From positions 1,054,001 through 1,118,000 of the forward strand of contig NZ_JACBZR010000001.1 in the NCBI RefSeq assembly GCF_013408335.1: DNA of 64,000 bases, given 5' to 3'. Source of the stretch: Nocardioides panzhihuensis (GTDB lineage Bacteria; Actinomycetota; Actinomycetes; Propionibacteriales; Nocardioidaceae). Shown piece by piece: positions 17,005 to 24,291 of this stretch; position 1 is the first letter of the stretch, and each line of letters begins with the position of its first letter. The notes beneath the pieces were generated by a model. That model was not told the DNA's origin. It worked only from the letters and a program-made list of their open reading frames with translations, and did no database searches. The position numbers were made by a program, and so were the translations under genes.

Positions 17005-17870
17005 GCGCGTTGAGGTTCGGCTACGGCACCAACGGCATGCACAGCCACCGGCTCGAGGACGCCCTGGCCGTCCTCGCGGACCTGGGCTACGACGGGGTCG
17101 CCCTGACCCTCGACCACCTCCACCTCGACCCCTACCGACCGGACCTGACGGGCCGGGTCGCACAGGTGCGGCGCCGACTGGAGGAGCTCGGCCTCTCCGT
17201 CGTGGTCGAGACCGGCGCCCGCTACATCCTCGACCCGCGCCGCAAGCACTATCCGACCCTGCTCCATCCGGCTCCGGAGGCGAGCCGCCGGGTCGACTAT
17301 CTCCACCGGGCTGTCGAGGTCGCGGCCGACCTCGGTGCCGAGGCGGTCTCCTTCTGGTCGGGCAGCCTCCCGGACGGAGTCGACGAGGACCGGGCCTGGG
17401 GCCGGTTGTGCGACGGCGTGTGGCGCGTGCTCGACCTCGCCGATCGCCGCGGCGTGGTGTGTGCCGTCGAGCCCGAGCCGGGCCACTTCATCGACACCCT
17501 CGATGCCGTTCTCGAGCTGCGCCGGCGGCTCGACGACCCGGAGCTGCTCCGGGTCACCCTCGACCTCGGACATGTGGTGTGCAACGAGCCGCGGGGAATG
17601 GCCGAGACCATCCGCCTGGCCGGTCCGCTGCTGGCCAACGTGCAGGTCGACGACATGGTCGAGGGCGTCCACGAGCATCTGGAGCTCGGCACCGGCGAGG
17701 TCGACTTCACCGCCGCGCTCGGCACGCTCGTCGAGATCGGCTACACCGGGCTCGCGGCGCTCGAGCTGCCCCGCCAGTCGCATGCCGCTCCGGTCGTCGC
17801 CGAGCGTTCCCTCGCGTTCCTGCGCGAGACCGTGGCGGCCCTCCCTCGGTCCGAGGAGGTGCGCGCGTGA
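17001..17870 (+). CDS. Sugar phosphate isomerase/epimerase-like TIM barrel
   Basis: A 289-residue AP-endonuclease-2-type (xylose isomerase-like) TIM barrel. Metal-ligand strands are visible as VVCAVEPEPGHFIDT (Glu), LRVTLDLGHVVCNEP (Asp, His), LANVQVDDMVEGVHEH (Asp, His) and the final LAALELP (Glu). Such enzymes epimerise, isomerise or dehydrate sugars, inosoles and 3-keto sugars. It lies between the prenyltransferase and eboA with 4-nt overlaps on both sides, so it belongs to the same pathway; standard ebo clusters have only EboE of this fold, making this an extra barrel. Confidence 0.85.
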   Translation: MSALRFGYGTNGMHSHRLEDALAVLADLGYDGVALTLDHLHLDPYRPDLTGRVAQVRRRLEELGLSVVVETGARYILDPRRKHYPTLLHPAPEASRRVDYLHRAVEVAADLGAEAVSFWSGSLPDGVDEDRAWGRLCDGVWRVLDLADRRGVVCAVEPEPGHFIDTLDAVLELRRRLDDPELLRVTLDLGHVVCNEPRGMAETIRLAGPLLANVQVDDMVEGVHEHLELGTGEVDFTAALGTLVEIGYTGLAALELPRQSHAAPVVAERSLAFLRETVAALPRSEEVRA

Positions 17871-18631
17871 ACACGTCTTCGGAAGGTGACCGTGTTGGTC
17901 TCGACACGCCTCCGCCTAGCGGCTCCGGCGGCTCGACCAGCGGGGGCGGCGGTTCTCCCGTCGGTCGAGGGCCACTTCGTTCAGACCCTCGCGCCAGCGA
18001 GCGTGTCGAGACCAACACAGTCGTCGACGAGCGCCTTCTCGCCGAGTGGTGTGCCGAGATCGAGGCCGACCCGACCCGGGTCCGGACCCGTTTCCCGGCT
18101 GCGGCCCGGGAGATCGGCCGTACGCCGGGCACCTCGCCGGCCCCGGATGCCGAAAGGGTCGAGGACGACGTACGCGTGCGGCTGCTGGTGGCGCTCGGTC
18201 GCGGCCTCGCGGACGACGCCGACACGTTGAGCACCGAGCTGCACGATCTCTACCGCTTCGGCGACGCCGACGAGCGACGCGCGGTCCTGCTCGGCCTCGG
18301 GCACCTCGAGGACGCGATCGGCGACCGGGCAGTCGACCTGCTCCACGACGCGATGCGCACCAACGACCCGCGCCTGGTGGCCGCCGCCATGGGGACGTAC
18401 GCGGCTCGTCTGGATGCCGCCGCGTGGCGCCAGGGTGTCCTCAAGTGCCTCTTCGTCGGCGTACCTCTTCGTCTGGTCGCCGGCCTCGAGCCAGCCGACG
18501 ATCCAGCCGACGACGAGCTGCGCCGGATGGTCGCCGACTACGCCGCCGAGCGCACCGCGGCCGGCCGCGAGGTCCCCGCCGACGCGCTGTCCCTCCTTCC
18601 CGCCCCCACTCAGACCACTCGGGAGTCCTGA
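17867..18631 (+). CDS. eboA: EboA-domain protein with inserted palindromic 5' segment
   Basis: A 254-residue protein read from GTG 17867, which overlaps the previous stop (GTGA). The C-terminal 200 residues fit the EboA domain, a helical protein of unknown function found only in ebo-type clusters: an Arg/Asp-rich stretch with DVRVRLLVALGRGLADDA, FGDADERRAVLLGLGHLED and DRAVDLLHDAMRTNDPRLV. Residues about 9–51 (Gly/Ser/Pro-rich) are encoded by a 127-bp palindromic element that keeps the frame open. No in-frame ATG or GTG is seen just after the element, so it is probably translated. Identification rests on position and general pattern more than on a catalytic motif. Confidence 0.78.
   Translation: MNTSSEGDRVGLDTPPPSGSGGSTSGGGGSPVGRGPLRSDPRASERVETNTVVDERLLAEWCAEIEADPTRVRTRFPAAAREIGRTPGTSPAPDAERVEDDVRVRLLVALGRGLADDADTLSTELHDLYRFGDADERRAVLLGLGHLEDAIGDRAVDLLHDAMRTNDPRLVAAAMGTYAARLDAAAWRQGVLKCLFVGVPLRLVAGLEPADDPADDELRRMVADYAAERTAAGREVPADALSLLPAPTQTTRES
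17892..18018. repeat. REP-like palindromic element inside eboA
   Basis: Perfect 17-bp inverted repeats (GTGTTGGTCTCGACACG at 17892–17908 and its complement at 18002–18018) bound a GC-rich 93-bp interior containing further partial palindromes. Short palindromes with tggtctcgacacg ends are, to my recollection, frequent between genes of Nocardioides-like genomes. Here one lies in the coding sequence and is read through in frame. Confidence 0.75.
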
Positions 18632-19488
18632 TGCGCATCTTCGACCCACACATCCACATGAGCTCGCGCACGACCGACGACTACGAGGCGATGTACGCCG
18701 CCGGCGTCCGCGCCCTCGTGGAGCCGGCGTTCTGGCTCGGCCAGCCCCGGACCAGCGTCGACTCGTTCGTCGACTACTTCGACTCGCTGGTCGGCTGGGA
18801 GCGGTTCCGGGCCTCGCAGTTCGGCATCGCCCACCACTGCACGATCGCGCTGAACCCGAAGGAGGCCAACGACCCGCGTTGTACGCCGGTGCTCGACCTG
18901 CTGCCGCGCTACCTCGCGAAGGACGGGGTGGTCGCGGTCGGCGAGGTGGGCTTCGACTCGATGACCGAGAACGAGGAGAAGGCGTTCAGCCGCCAGCTGG
19001 AGCTGGCCCGTGAGTTCGCGCTGCCCGCGATGGTGCACACGCCCCACCGCGACAAGCTGGCTGGGACCCGCCGCACCCTCGATCTGGTCGAGGCGGCGGG
19101 GATGGAGCCCGGGATGGTCGTCGTCGACCATCTCAACGAGGTGACCGTCGACGTCGTCGACGAGGCGGGCGCCTGGATGGGCTTCTCCATCTATCCCGAC
19201 ACCAAGATGGACCCTGACAGGATGGTCGCGATCCTCCAGCGCCGCGGTCTGGACCGGGTGCTGGTCAACTCCGCCGCCGACTGGGGCAAGAGCGACCCGC
19301 TGCGCACCAGGGCGACCGGCGAGGCGATGCTTGCGGCCGGCTTCACCGAGGACGACGTCGACCGGGTGCTGTGGCGCAACCCGGTGGAGTTCTTCGGCCA
19401 GAGCGGACGGCTGCTGCTCGACGTACCTGCGGCCGACCAGGGCGCCACCTTCGCCGGCAACTCGCTGCTGCGAGGTGAGCGCGGATGA
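18631..19488 (+). CDS. eboB: TatD-family metal hydrolase (EboB)
   Basis: A 285-residue amidohydrolase-fold protein starting in a TGATG overlap with eboA. The metal site is readable: HxH in FDPHIHM (residues 6–8), Glu in VAVGEVGFDS, His in MVHTPHRD, His in VVDHLNE and Asp in NSAADWGKSD. TatD enzymes are exonucleases or hydrolases, but EboB proteins form a separate branch tied to ebo clusters and may hydrolyse a small metabolite. It is followed by eboE with a 4-nt overlap. Confidence 0.9.
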   Translation: MRIFDPHIHMSSRTTDDYEAMYAAGVRALVEPAFWLGQPRTSVDSFVDYFDSLVGWERFRASQFGIAHHCTIALNPKEANDPRCTPVLDLLPRYLAKDGVVAVGEVGFDSMTENEEKAFSRQLELAREFALPAMVHTPHRDKLAGTRRTLDLVEAAGMEPGMVVVDHLNEVTVDVVDEAGAWMGFSIYPDTKMDPDRMVAILQRRGLDRVLVNSAADWGKSDPLRTRATGEAMLAAGFTEDDVDRVLWRNPVEFFGQSGRLLLDVPAADQGATFAGNSLLRGERG

Positions 19489-20669
19489 GGTTCCGGCATC
19501 GCGACGGCACGGTCGTCCATCTCGGCTACTGCAGCAACGTGCATCCCGCCGAGGACGTCGACGGCATCCTCGACCAGCTCCGCCGCTACGCCGGTGAGGT
19601 GCGGGCCCGGCTCGGCGTCCCACGCCTCGGCCTCGGACTCTGGCTGCCGGCCGCGACCGCGCACGAGCTCGCCGGTGACCCGGCCACCCTCGAGCGGCTC
19701 CGGGCCGGCCTGGACCGGCACGGCCTCGAGGTCGTCACCCTCAACGCCTTCCCGTACGGCGGGTTCCACGCCCCCGTGGTGAAGCGCGACGTCTACAGCC
19801 CGGACTGGTCGACCCGGCGACGTCTCGACTACACCCTCGACTGTGCCCGGGTGCTGGCTGCGCTGCTGCCCGACGACGCCGTCCGCGGGAGCATCTCGAC
19901 CCTTCCGCTGGGCTGGCGCACCCCGTGGTTCACCGACCGCGACCGGGCGGCCCGGGAGCTGATCGGCGAGCTCGCCGACGGGCTGGCCGGCATCGAGGCC
20001 GAGCACGGCCGGGCGGTGCGGGTCGGCTTCGAGCCGGAGCCCGGCTGCGTCGTGGAGACCACCCGCGATGCGGTGACCCGCCTCGCCGGGCTCGCGCCGG
20101 AGCATCTCGGGATCTGCGTCGACACCTGCCATCTCGCCACCCAGTTCGAGGACGCCACGGAGGCTCTCGACCGGCTCCACGTCGCCGGACTTCCCGTCGT
20201 CAAGGTCCAGGTCTCCGCGGCGCTGCACGCCGACGACCCGAGCGACCCGGCGACCCGGGAGGCCCTGGCCTCCTACGCCGAGGACCGGTTCCTGCACCAG
20301 ACGCGTGAACCACGCGGGGGCCGGGTGGACAGCCGCGACGACCTGCCCGAGGCTCTCGGCGGCCACCGTCCGCTGCCGGCCGAGCATCCGTGGCGGGTGC
20401 ACTTCCACGTACCTCTTCATGCCGACCCGGCACCGCCGCTGCGCAGCACCCGTGACCACCTGGCGGGCACGCTCGACGCGCTCCTGGGCGGTCCGGTGGC
20501 ACACACCGACCACCTCGAGGTCGAGACCTACACCTGGGGAGTGCTGCCCGAGCAGATGCGCCCCGGTGGTGACGCCGGCCTGGTCGCGGGCATCGCGGCC
20601 GAGCTGGCCTGGACCCGCGACCGGCTCCTCGAGGCCGGTCTCGAACAGCTGCAGGAGGCATCCGCATGA
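19485..20669 (+). CDS. eboE: Metabolite traffic protein EboE
   Basis: A 394-residue xylose-isomerase-like TIM barrel with the EboE hallmark near the N-terminus, LGYCSNVHPAEDVDGI. Metal-type residues appear in VGFEPEPGC (Glu), LGICVDTCHLATQFED (Asp, His), VVKVQVSAALHAD and the terminal VETYTWGVLP. In Nostoc the ebo genes are required for scytonemin precursors to reach the periplasm; the biochemical step of EboE is unknown. It is tightly coupled to eboB and eboF by 4-nt overlaps. Confidence 0.92.
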   Translation: MRFRHRDGTVVHLGYCSNVHPAEDVDGILDQLRRYAGEVRARLGVPRLGLGLWLPAATAHELAGDPATLERLRAGLDRHGLEVVTLNAFPYGGFHAPVVKRDVYSPDWSTRRRLDYTLDCARVLAALLPDDAVRGSISTLPLGWRTPWFTDRDRAARELIGELADGLAGIEAEHGRAVRVGFEPEPGCVVETTRDAVTRLAGLAPEHLGICVDTCHLATQFEDATEALDRLHVAGLPVVKVQVSAALHADDPSDPATREALASYAEDRFLHQTREPRGGRVDSRDDLPEALGGHRPLPAEHPWRVHFHVPLHADPAPPLRSTRDHLAGTLDALLGGPVAHTDHLEVETYTWGVLPEQMRPGGDAGLVAGIAAELAWTRDRLLEAGLEQLQEASA

Positions 20670-22039
20670 GCGACAACCCGAACGAGAAGCTGCTGGTCAT
20701 CGACGTCGTCGGGATGACCCCCGAGCTGCTCCAGCACATGCCGCGAGTGCGGCAGGTGGGGGAGTCGGGGTTCACCGCCGAGCTCGGCACGGTGCTGCCC
20801 GCGGTCACCTGCTCGGTCCAGTCGACCTTCCTGACCGGCATGCTGCCGCGCGATCACGGCATCGTCGGCAACGGCTGGTACTTCCGCGACCTCGGCGAGG
20901 TGCTCCTGTGGCGCCAGCACAACGCACTGGTGCGGGGCGAGAAGCTGTGGGACATCGTCCGCCGCCGGCGTCCGGGGGCGAAGGTCGCCAACATCTGCTG
21001 GTGGTACGCCATGGGAACCGACGTCGACACCACCGTCACCCCGCGCCCGGCCTACCACGCCGACGGCAAGAAGTCGCCGGACTGCTGGACCTGGCCGCCG
21101 GAGCTGCACGAGACCCTCACCGACCAGCTCGGCCCGTTCCCGCTCTTCACCTACTGGGGACCCACCGCCTCCATCAAGAGCTCGGCCTGGATCGTCGCCG
21201 CGGCCCGCAAGGTCATGCCCGACCACGACCTCACCCTGGTCTACGTCCCCCATCTCGACTACGACCTGCAGAGGTTCGGGCCCGACAGCCCGCAGGCCGT
21301 CCAGGCCGCCCGCGACGTCGACGCGACGCTGGCGCCGCTGCTCGATGACGCCGAGGCTGCCGGCGTCCGCGTCGTGCTGCTGAGCGAGTACGGCATCACG
21401 CCCGCCTCCCGCCCGGTCGACGTCAACCGGCTGCTACGCCGCGAAGGTCTTCTGCACGTCCACCACAACGCCACCGGGGAGCTGCTCGACCCGTGGACGT
21501 CGCGGGCCTTCGCCGTCGCCGACCATCAGATCGCCCACGTCTACATCAAGGATCCCGCCGACATCGAGCGGGTGCGGACCCTGCTGACCGGCCTCGACGG
21601 CGTCGCCGAGGTCCTCGATCGCAGCGGCCAGGCTGCGTACGGACTCGACCACGAGCGCGCCGGCGAGCTCGTCCTGGTGGCCGAGCCGGAGGCATGGTTC
21701 ACCTACTACTACTGGCTCGACGACGCGAACGCGCCCGACTTCGCCCGCGGGGTCGAGATCCACAAGAAGCCGGGCTACGACCCCGCCGAGCTGTTCCTCG
21801 ACCCCGAGGACCGGTGGGTCAAGCTGCGCGCCGCCACCACACTGGCCCGCAAGAAGGCCGGGCTGCGCTACGCCATGAGCGTGGTGCCGCTCGATCCCGC
21901 CCCGGTCTCCGGCAGCCACGGTCGGCTGCCGGACACCCCGGAGCACGGTCCCGTGCTCATCTGCTCGGAAGCCTCCGCCAAGCGCGACCGGTTCGAGGCC
22001 ACCGAGGTCCGCGACCTGCTCGCGTCCCTGCTCATCTGA
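20666..22039 (+). CDS. eboF: EboF, alkaline-phosphatase-fold phosphodiesterase-like protein
   Basis: A 457-residue nucleotide pyrophosphatase/phosphodiesterase-like protein without a signal peptide. The N-terminal metal Asp (LLVIDVVGM) and the nucleophile Thr region (LPAVTCSVQSTFLTG) are conserved, and the distal GSHGRLPDTPEH supplies the last His. However, the usual DxxGHxxG and SDHG ligand motifs read DYDLQRFG and LLSEYGI, so two or three standard zinc ligands are altered. A phosphoester-cleaving role is known for the fold; activity here is uncertain. It is the last gene of the overlapping chain; the next gene starts 39 bp later. Confidence 0.88.
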   Translation: MSDNPNEKLLVIDVVGMTPELLQHMPRVRQVGESGFTAELGTVLPAVTCSVQSTFLTGMLPRDHGIVGNGWYFRDLGEVLLWRQHNALVRGEKLWDIVRRRRPGAKVANICWWYAMGTDVDTTVTPRPAYHADGKKSPDCWTWPPELHETLTDQLGPFPLFTYWGPTASIKSSAWIVAAARKVMPDHDLTLVYVPHLDYDLQRFGPDSPQAVQAARDVDATLAPLLDDAEAAGVRVVLLSEYGITPASRPVDVNRLLRREGLLHVHHNATGELLDPWTSRAFAVADHQIAHVYIKDPADIERVRTLLTGLDGVAEVLDRSGQAAYGLDHERAGELVLVAEPEAWFTYYYWLDDANAPDFARGVEIHKKPGYDPAELFLDPEDRWVKLRAATTLARKKAGLRYAMSVVPLDPAPVSGSHGRLPDTPEHGPVLICSEASAKRDRFEATEVRDLLASLLI

Positions 22040-22078
22040 ACTGCTCACCTGAACTGCTCCCCCTGAGGAAGGACAACC

Positions 22079-23086
22079 ATGACCCGACCGATCACGCTCT
22101 TCACCGGCCAGTGGGCCGATCTGCCGTTCGAGGAGGTGTGCCGCCTCGCCTCCGAATGGGGCTACGACGGCCTGGAGATCGCCTGCTGGGGCGACCACCT
22201 CGACGTCTGGCAGGCCGCTGAGGACGAGACCTACGTCCAGGCGAAGCTGGACCTGCTGAAGAAGCACAACCTCGAGGTCTTCACGATCTCCAACCACCTC
22301 AAGGGGCAGGCGGTCTGCGACGACCCGATCGACCAGCGTCACCAGGACATCCTGCCCGCCAAGATCTGGGGCGACGGTGACCCCGAGGGCGTACGCCAGC
22401 GGGCCGCCGAGGAGATGAAGATGACCGCCCGCGCGGCGAAGAACCTCGGCGTCAAGACCGTGGTCGGCTTCACCGGCTCCGCCATCTGGAAGTACGTCGC
22501 GATGTTCCCGCCCGTCTCCCAGGCGACGATCGAGGCCGGGTATCAGGACTTCGCCGACCGGTGGAATCCGATCCTCGACGTCTTCGACGAGTGCGGCGTG
22601 CGGTTCGCCCACGAGGTCCACCCCTCCGAGATCGCCTACGACTACTGGTCGACCGTCGCGACGCTGGAGGCGATCGGCCACCGGGAGGCGTTCGGTCTCA
22701 ACTGGGACCCCAGCCACATGGTGTGGCAGCAGGTCGACCCGGTGGGCTTCCTGTGGGACTTCCGCGACCGGATCTACCACGTGGACTGCAAGGACACGAA
22801 GATGCAGACCGGCAACGGCCGCAACGCCCGGCTCGGCTCCCACCTCGCCTGGGCGGACCCCCGGCGCGGCTGGGACTTCGTCTCGACCGGTCACGGCGAC
22901 GTCCCGTGGGAGCAGTGCTTCCGGATGCTCAACTCCATCGGCTACGACGGCCCCATCTCGATCGAGTGGGAGGACGCCGGCATGGACCGTCTCGCCGGTG
23001 CCCCGGAGGCGCTCGAGTTCGTCCGCCGGCTCGCCTTCGACGCCCCTGATGCCGCTTTCGACGCGGCGTTCAGCACCAACGACTGA
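22079..23086 (+). CDS. Cytoplasmic sugar phosphate isomerase/epimerase
   Basis: A 335-residue TIM barrel with a GAGGAAGGA ribosome-binding site. It begins [20 protein letters not shown]. Metal ligands are apparent in [15 protein letters not shown] (Glu, His), [17 protein letters not shown] (Asp, His), [12 protein letters not shown] (His, Asp) and [11 protein letters not shown] (Glu), an intact set for a divalent-metal isomerase. Close relatives accompany Gfo/Idh dehydrogenases in inositol or 3-keto-sugar catabolism. It sits between eboF and the exported barrel and probably handles the same sugar or cyclitol. Confidence 0.88.
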   Translation: MTRPITLFTGQWADLPFEEVCRLASEWGYDGLEIACWGDHLDVWQAAEDETYVQAKLDLLKKHNLEVFTISNHLKGQAVCDDPIDQRHQDILPAKIWGDGDPEGVRQRAAEEMKMTARAAKNLGVKTVVGFTGSAIWKYVAMFPPVSQATIEAGYQDFADRWNPILDVFDECGVRFAHEVHPSEIAYDYWSTVATLEAIGHREAFGLNWDPSHMVWQQVDPVGFLWDFRDRIYHVDCKDTKMQTGNGRNARLGSHLAWADPRRGWDFVSTGHGDVPWEQCFRMLNSIGYDGPISIEWEDAGMDRLAGAPEALEFVRRLAFDAPDAAFDAAFSTND

Positions 23087-23143
23087 ACCCGCTCCATGGT
23101 CCCCGGCCGCTCTGGCCGGTCACTGCAACCGAGAGGAACCCCC

Positions 23144-24094
23144 ATGTGTTACGGATTCGACGGTGAGGGCGCGCTGCGCCGATCACTCGCCGAGCGAGGC
23201 CTGAGCCGCCGCTCGATGCTCAAGGGCGCCCTGGGCGCCGTCGCTGGTGGAGCCGCGCTGGCTGCGGCGCCGGGCCTGCTGTCACCGGCCGCTGCGGCGG
23301 TCTCCGGCGTACGCCGCGTACCCCCGGGCCGGATCAGCATCCAGCTCTACACGCTGCGCAGCGTGATGCAGGGCGCCGGTGTCGACCGGACCCTGGCGAC
23401 CCTGGCCGACCTCGGCTACCCACGGGTCGAGCTCGCCGGTCTCTACGGCCGGACGGCCGGCGAGCTGCGGGGCACCCTCGACTCGCTCGGCATCCGGTCC
23501 TCCTCGAGCCATGACGGCATCAGCGACTCGCCGGCGGCGCTCGAGGCCAAGCTCGACAACGCCGAGACCATGGGCCAGCGCTTCATGAACGTGCCCTACC
23601 TGGCGTCGAACTCGCTGGCCGACTGGCAGAGGTGGGCGGCGCAGATGAACGTCGAGGCGCAGGCCGCGAAGGCTCGCGGGATCGCCTACGGCTACCACAA
23701 CCACGCCCACGAGTTCACGACCGACCTGGGCGGCGGCGTCACCCCGTGGGACGTCTTCACCAACGAGCTCGACCCGGCCTACGTCCACTACGAGATCGAC
23801 CTCTACTGGGCCGTGACGGGCGGGGTGAACCTCGGGATGTCCAACGACGACGCCATCGACTTCGCCATCGACACCATCAAGTGCTCTCCGCAGTCGGTGC
23901 GGCAGTACCACGTCAAGGACCGCCACCCCGGCACCGGCGACCACTGCGACCTCGGCACCGGATTCATCGACTTCTCGAAGATCTTCGCCGCCCACAGGGT
24001 GGAGGAGTACATCGTCGAGAACGACACCCCGGAGGTCACTCCGGAGCAGACCGCCGAGGTGGGCTACTCCTACCTGCGCCGCCTGCGCTACTGA
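23144..24094 (+). CDS. Tat-exported sugar phosphate isomerase/epimerase-like TIM barrel
   Basis: A 316-residue protein whose N-terminus holds a twin-arginine signal (SRRSMLKGALG, residues 21–31, then an Ala-rich h-region ending SPAAAA). The mature part is a xylose-isomerase-like barrel: ISIQLYTLRSVM, AYGYHNHAHEFT (His/Glu), YVHYEIDLYWAVTGGVN (Glu, Asp), QYHVKDRHPGTGDHCDLGTG and YIVENDTPE (Glu). Tat export implies folding, perhaps metal loading, before secretion. Similar exported barrels act on 3-keto glycosides, consistent with the secreted ThuA and PQQ enzymes here. ATG 23144 is chosen for its GAGAGGA site. Confidence 0.87.
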   Translation: MCYGFDGEGALRRSLAERGLSRRSMLKGALGAVAGGAALAAAPGLLSPAAAAVSGVRRVPPGRISIQLYTLRSVMQGAGVDRTLATLADLGYPRVELAGLYGRTAGELRGTLDSLGIRSSSSHDGISDSPAALEAKLDNAETMGQRFMNVPYLASNSLADWQRWAAQMNVEAQAAKARGIAYGYHNHAHEFTTDLGGGVTPWDVFTNELDPAYVHYEIDLYWAVTGGVNLGMSNDDAIDFAIDTIKCSPQSVRQYHVKDRHPGTGDHCDLGTGFIDFSKIFAAHRVEEYIVENDTPEVTPEQTAEVGYSYLRRLRY

Positions 24095-24108
24095 CGTACC
24101 GGACAGGG

Positions 24109-24148
24109 GTGAAGCCGAGAGTGGCCCACGGGCGACTCTCGGCTTCAC
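24109..24148 (+). terminator. Hairpin ending the sugar/ebo locus
   Basis: GTGAAGCCGAGAGT (24109–24122) pairs perfectly over 14 bp with 24135–24148 around a 12-nt loop that itself can form ggccc/gggc pairs. There is no T-tract, as is common for actinobacterial terminators. It lies 14 bp after the last gene of the locus. Confidence 0.75.
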
Positions 24149-24291
24149 CACCCGAGATCACACGCTCGCCAACACCGCCAGCCGGCCCCGGTGAACCCTC
24201 CGTGAAGCCCGGATGCCGGCCAGGTCCCCAACGTCTGGGGGGCCCGTGTCGGGTTCCGCGAACCGCGCGCCGGGGTCATAGGCTGAAGCCC

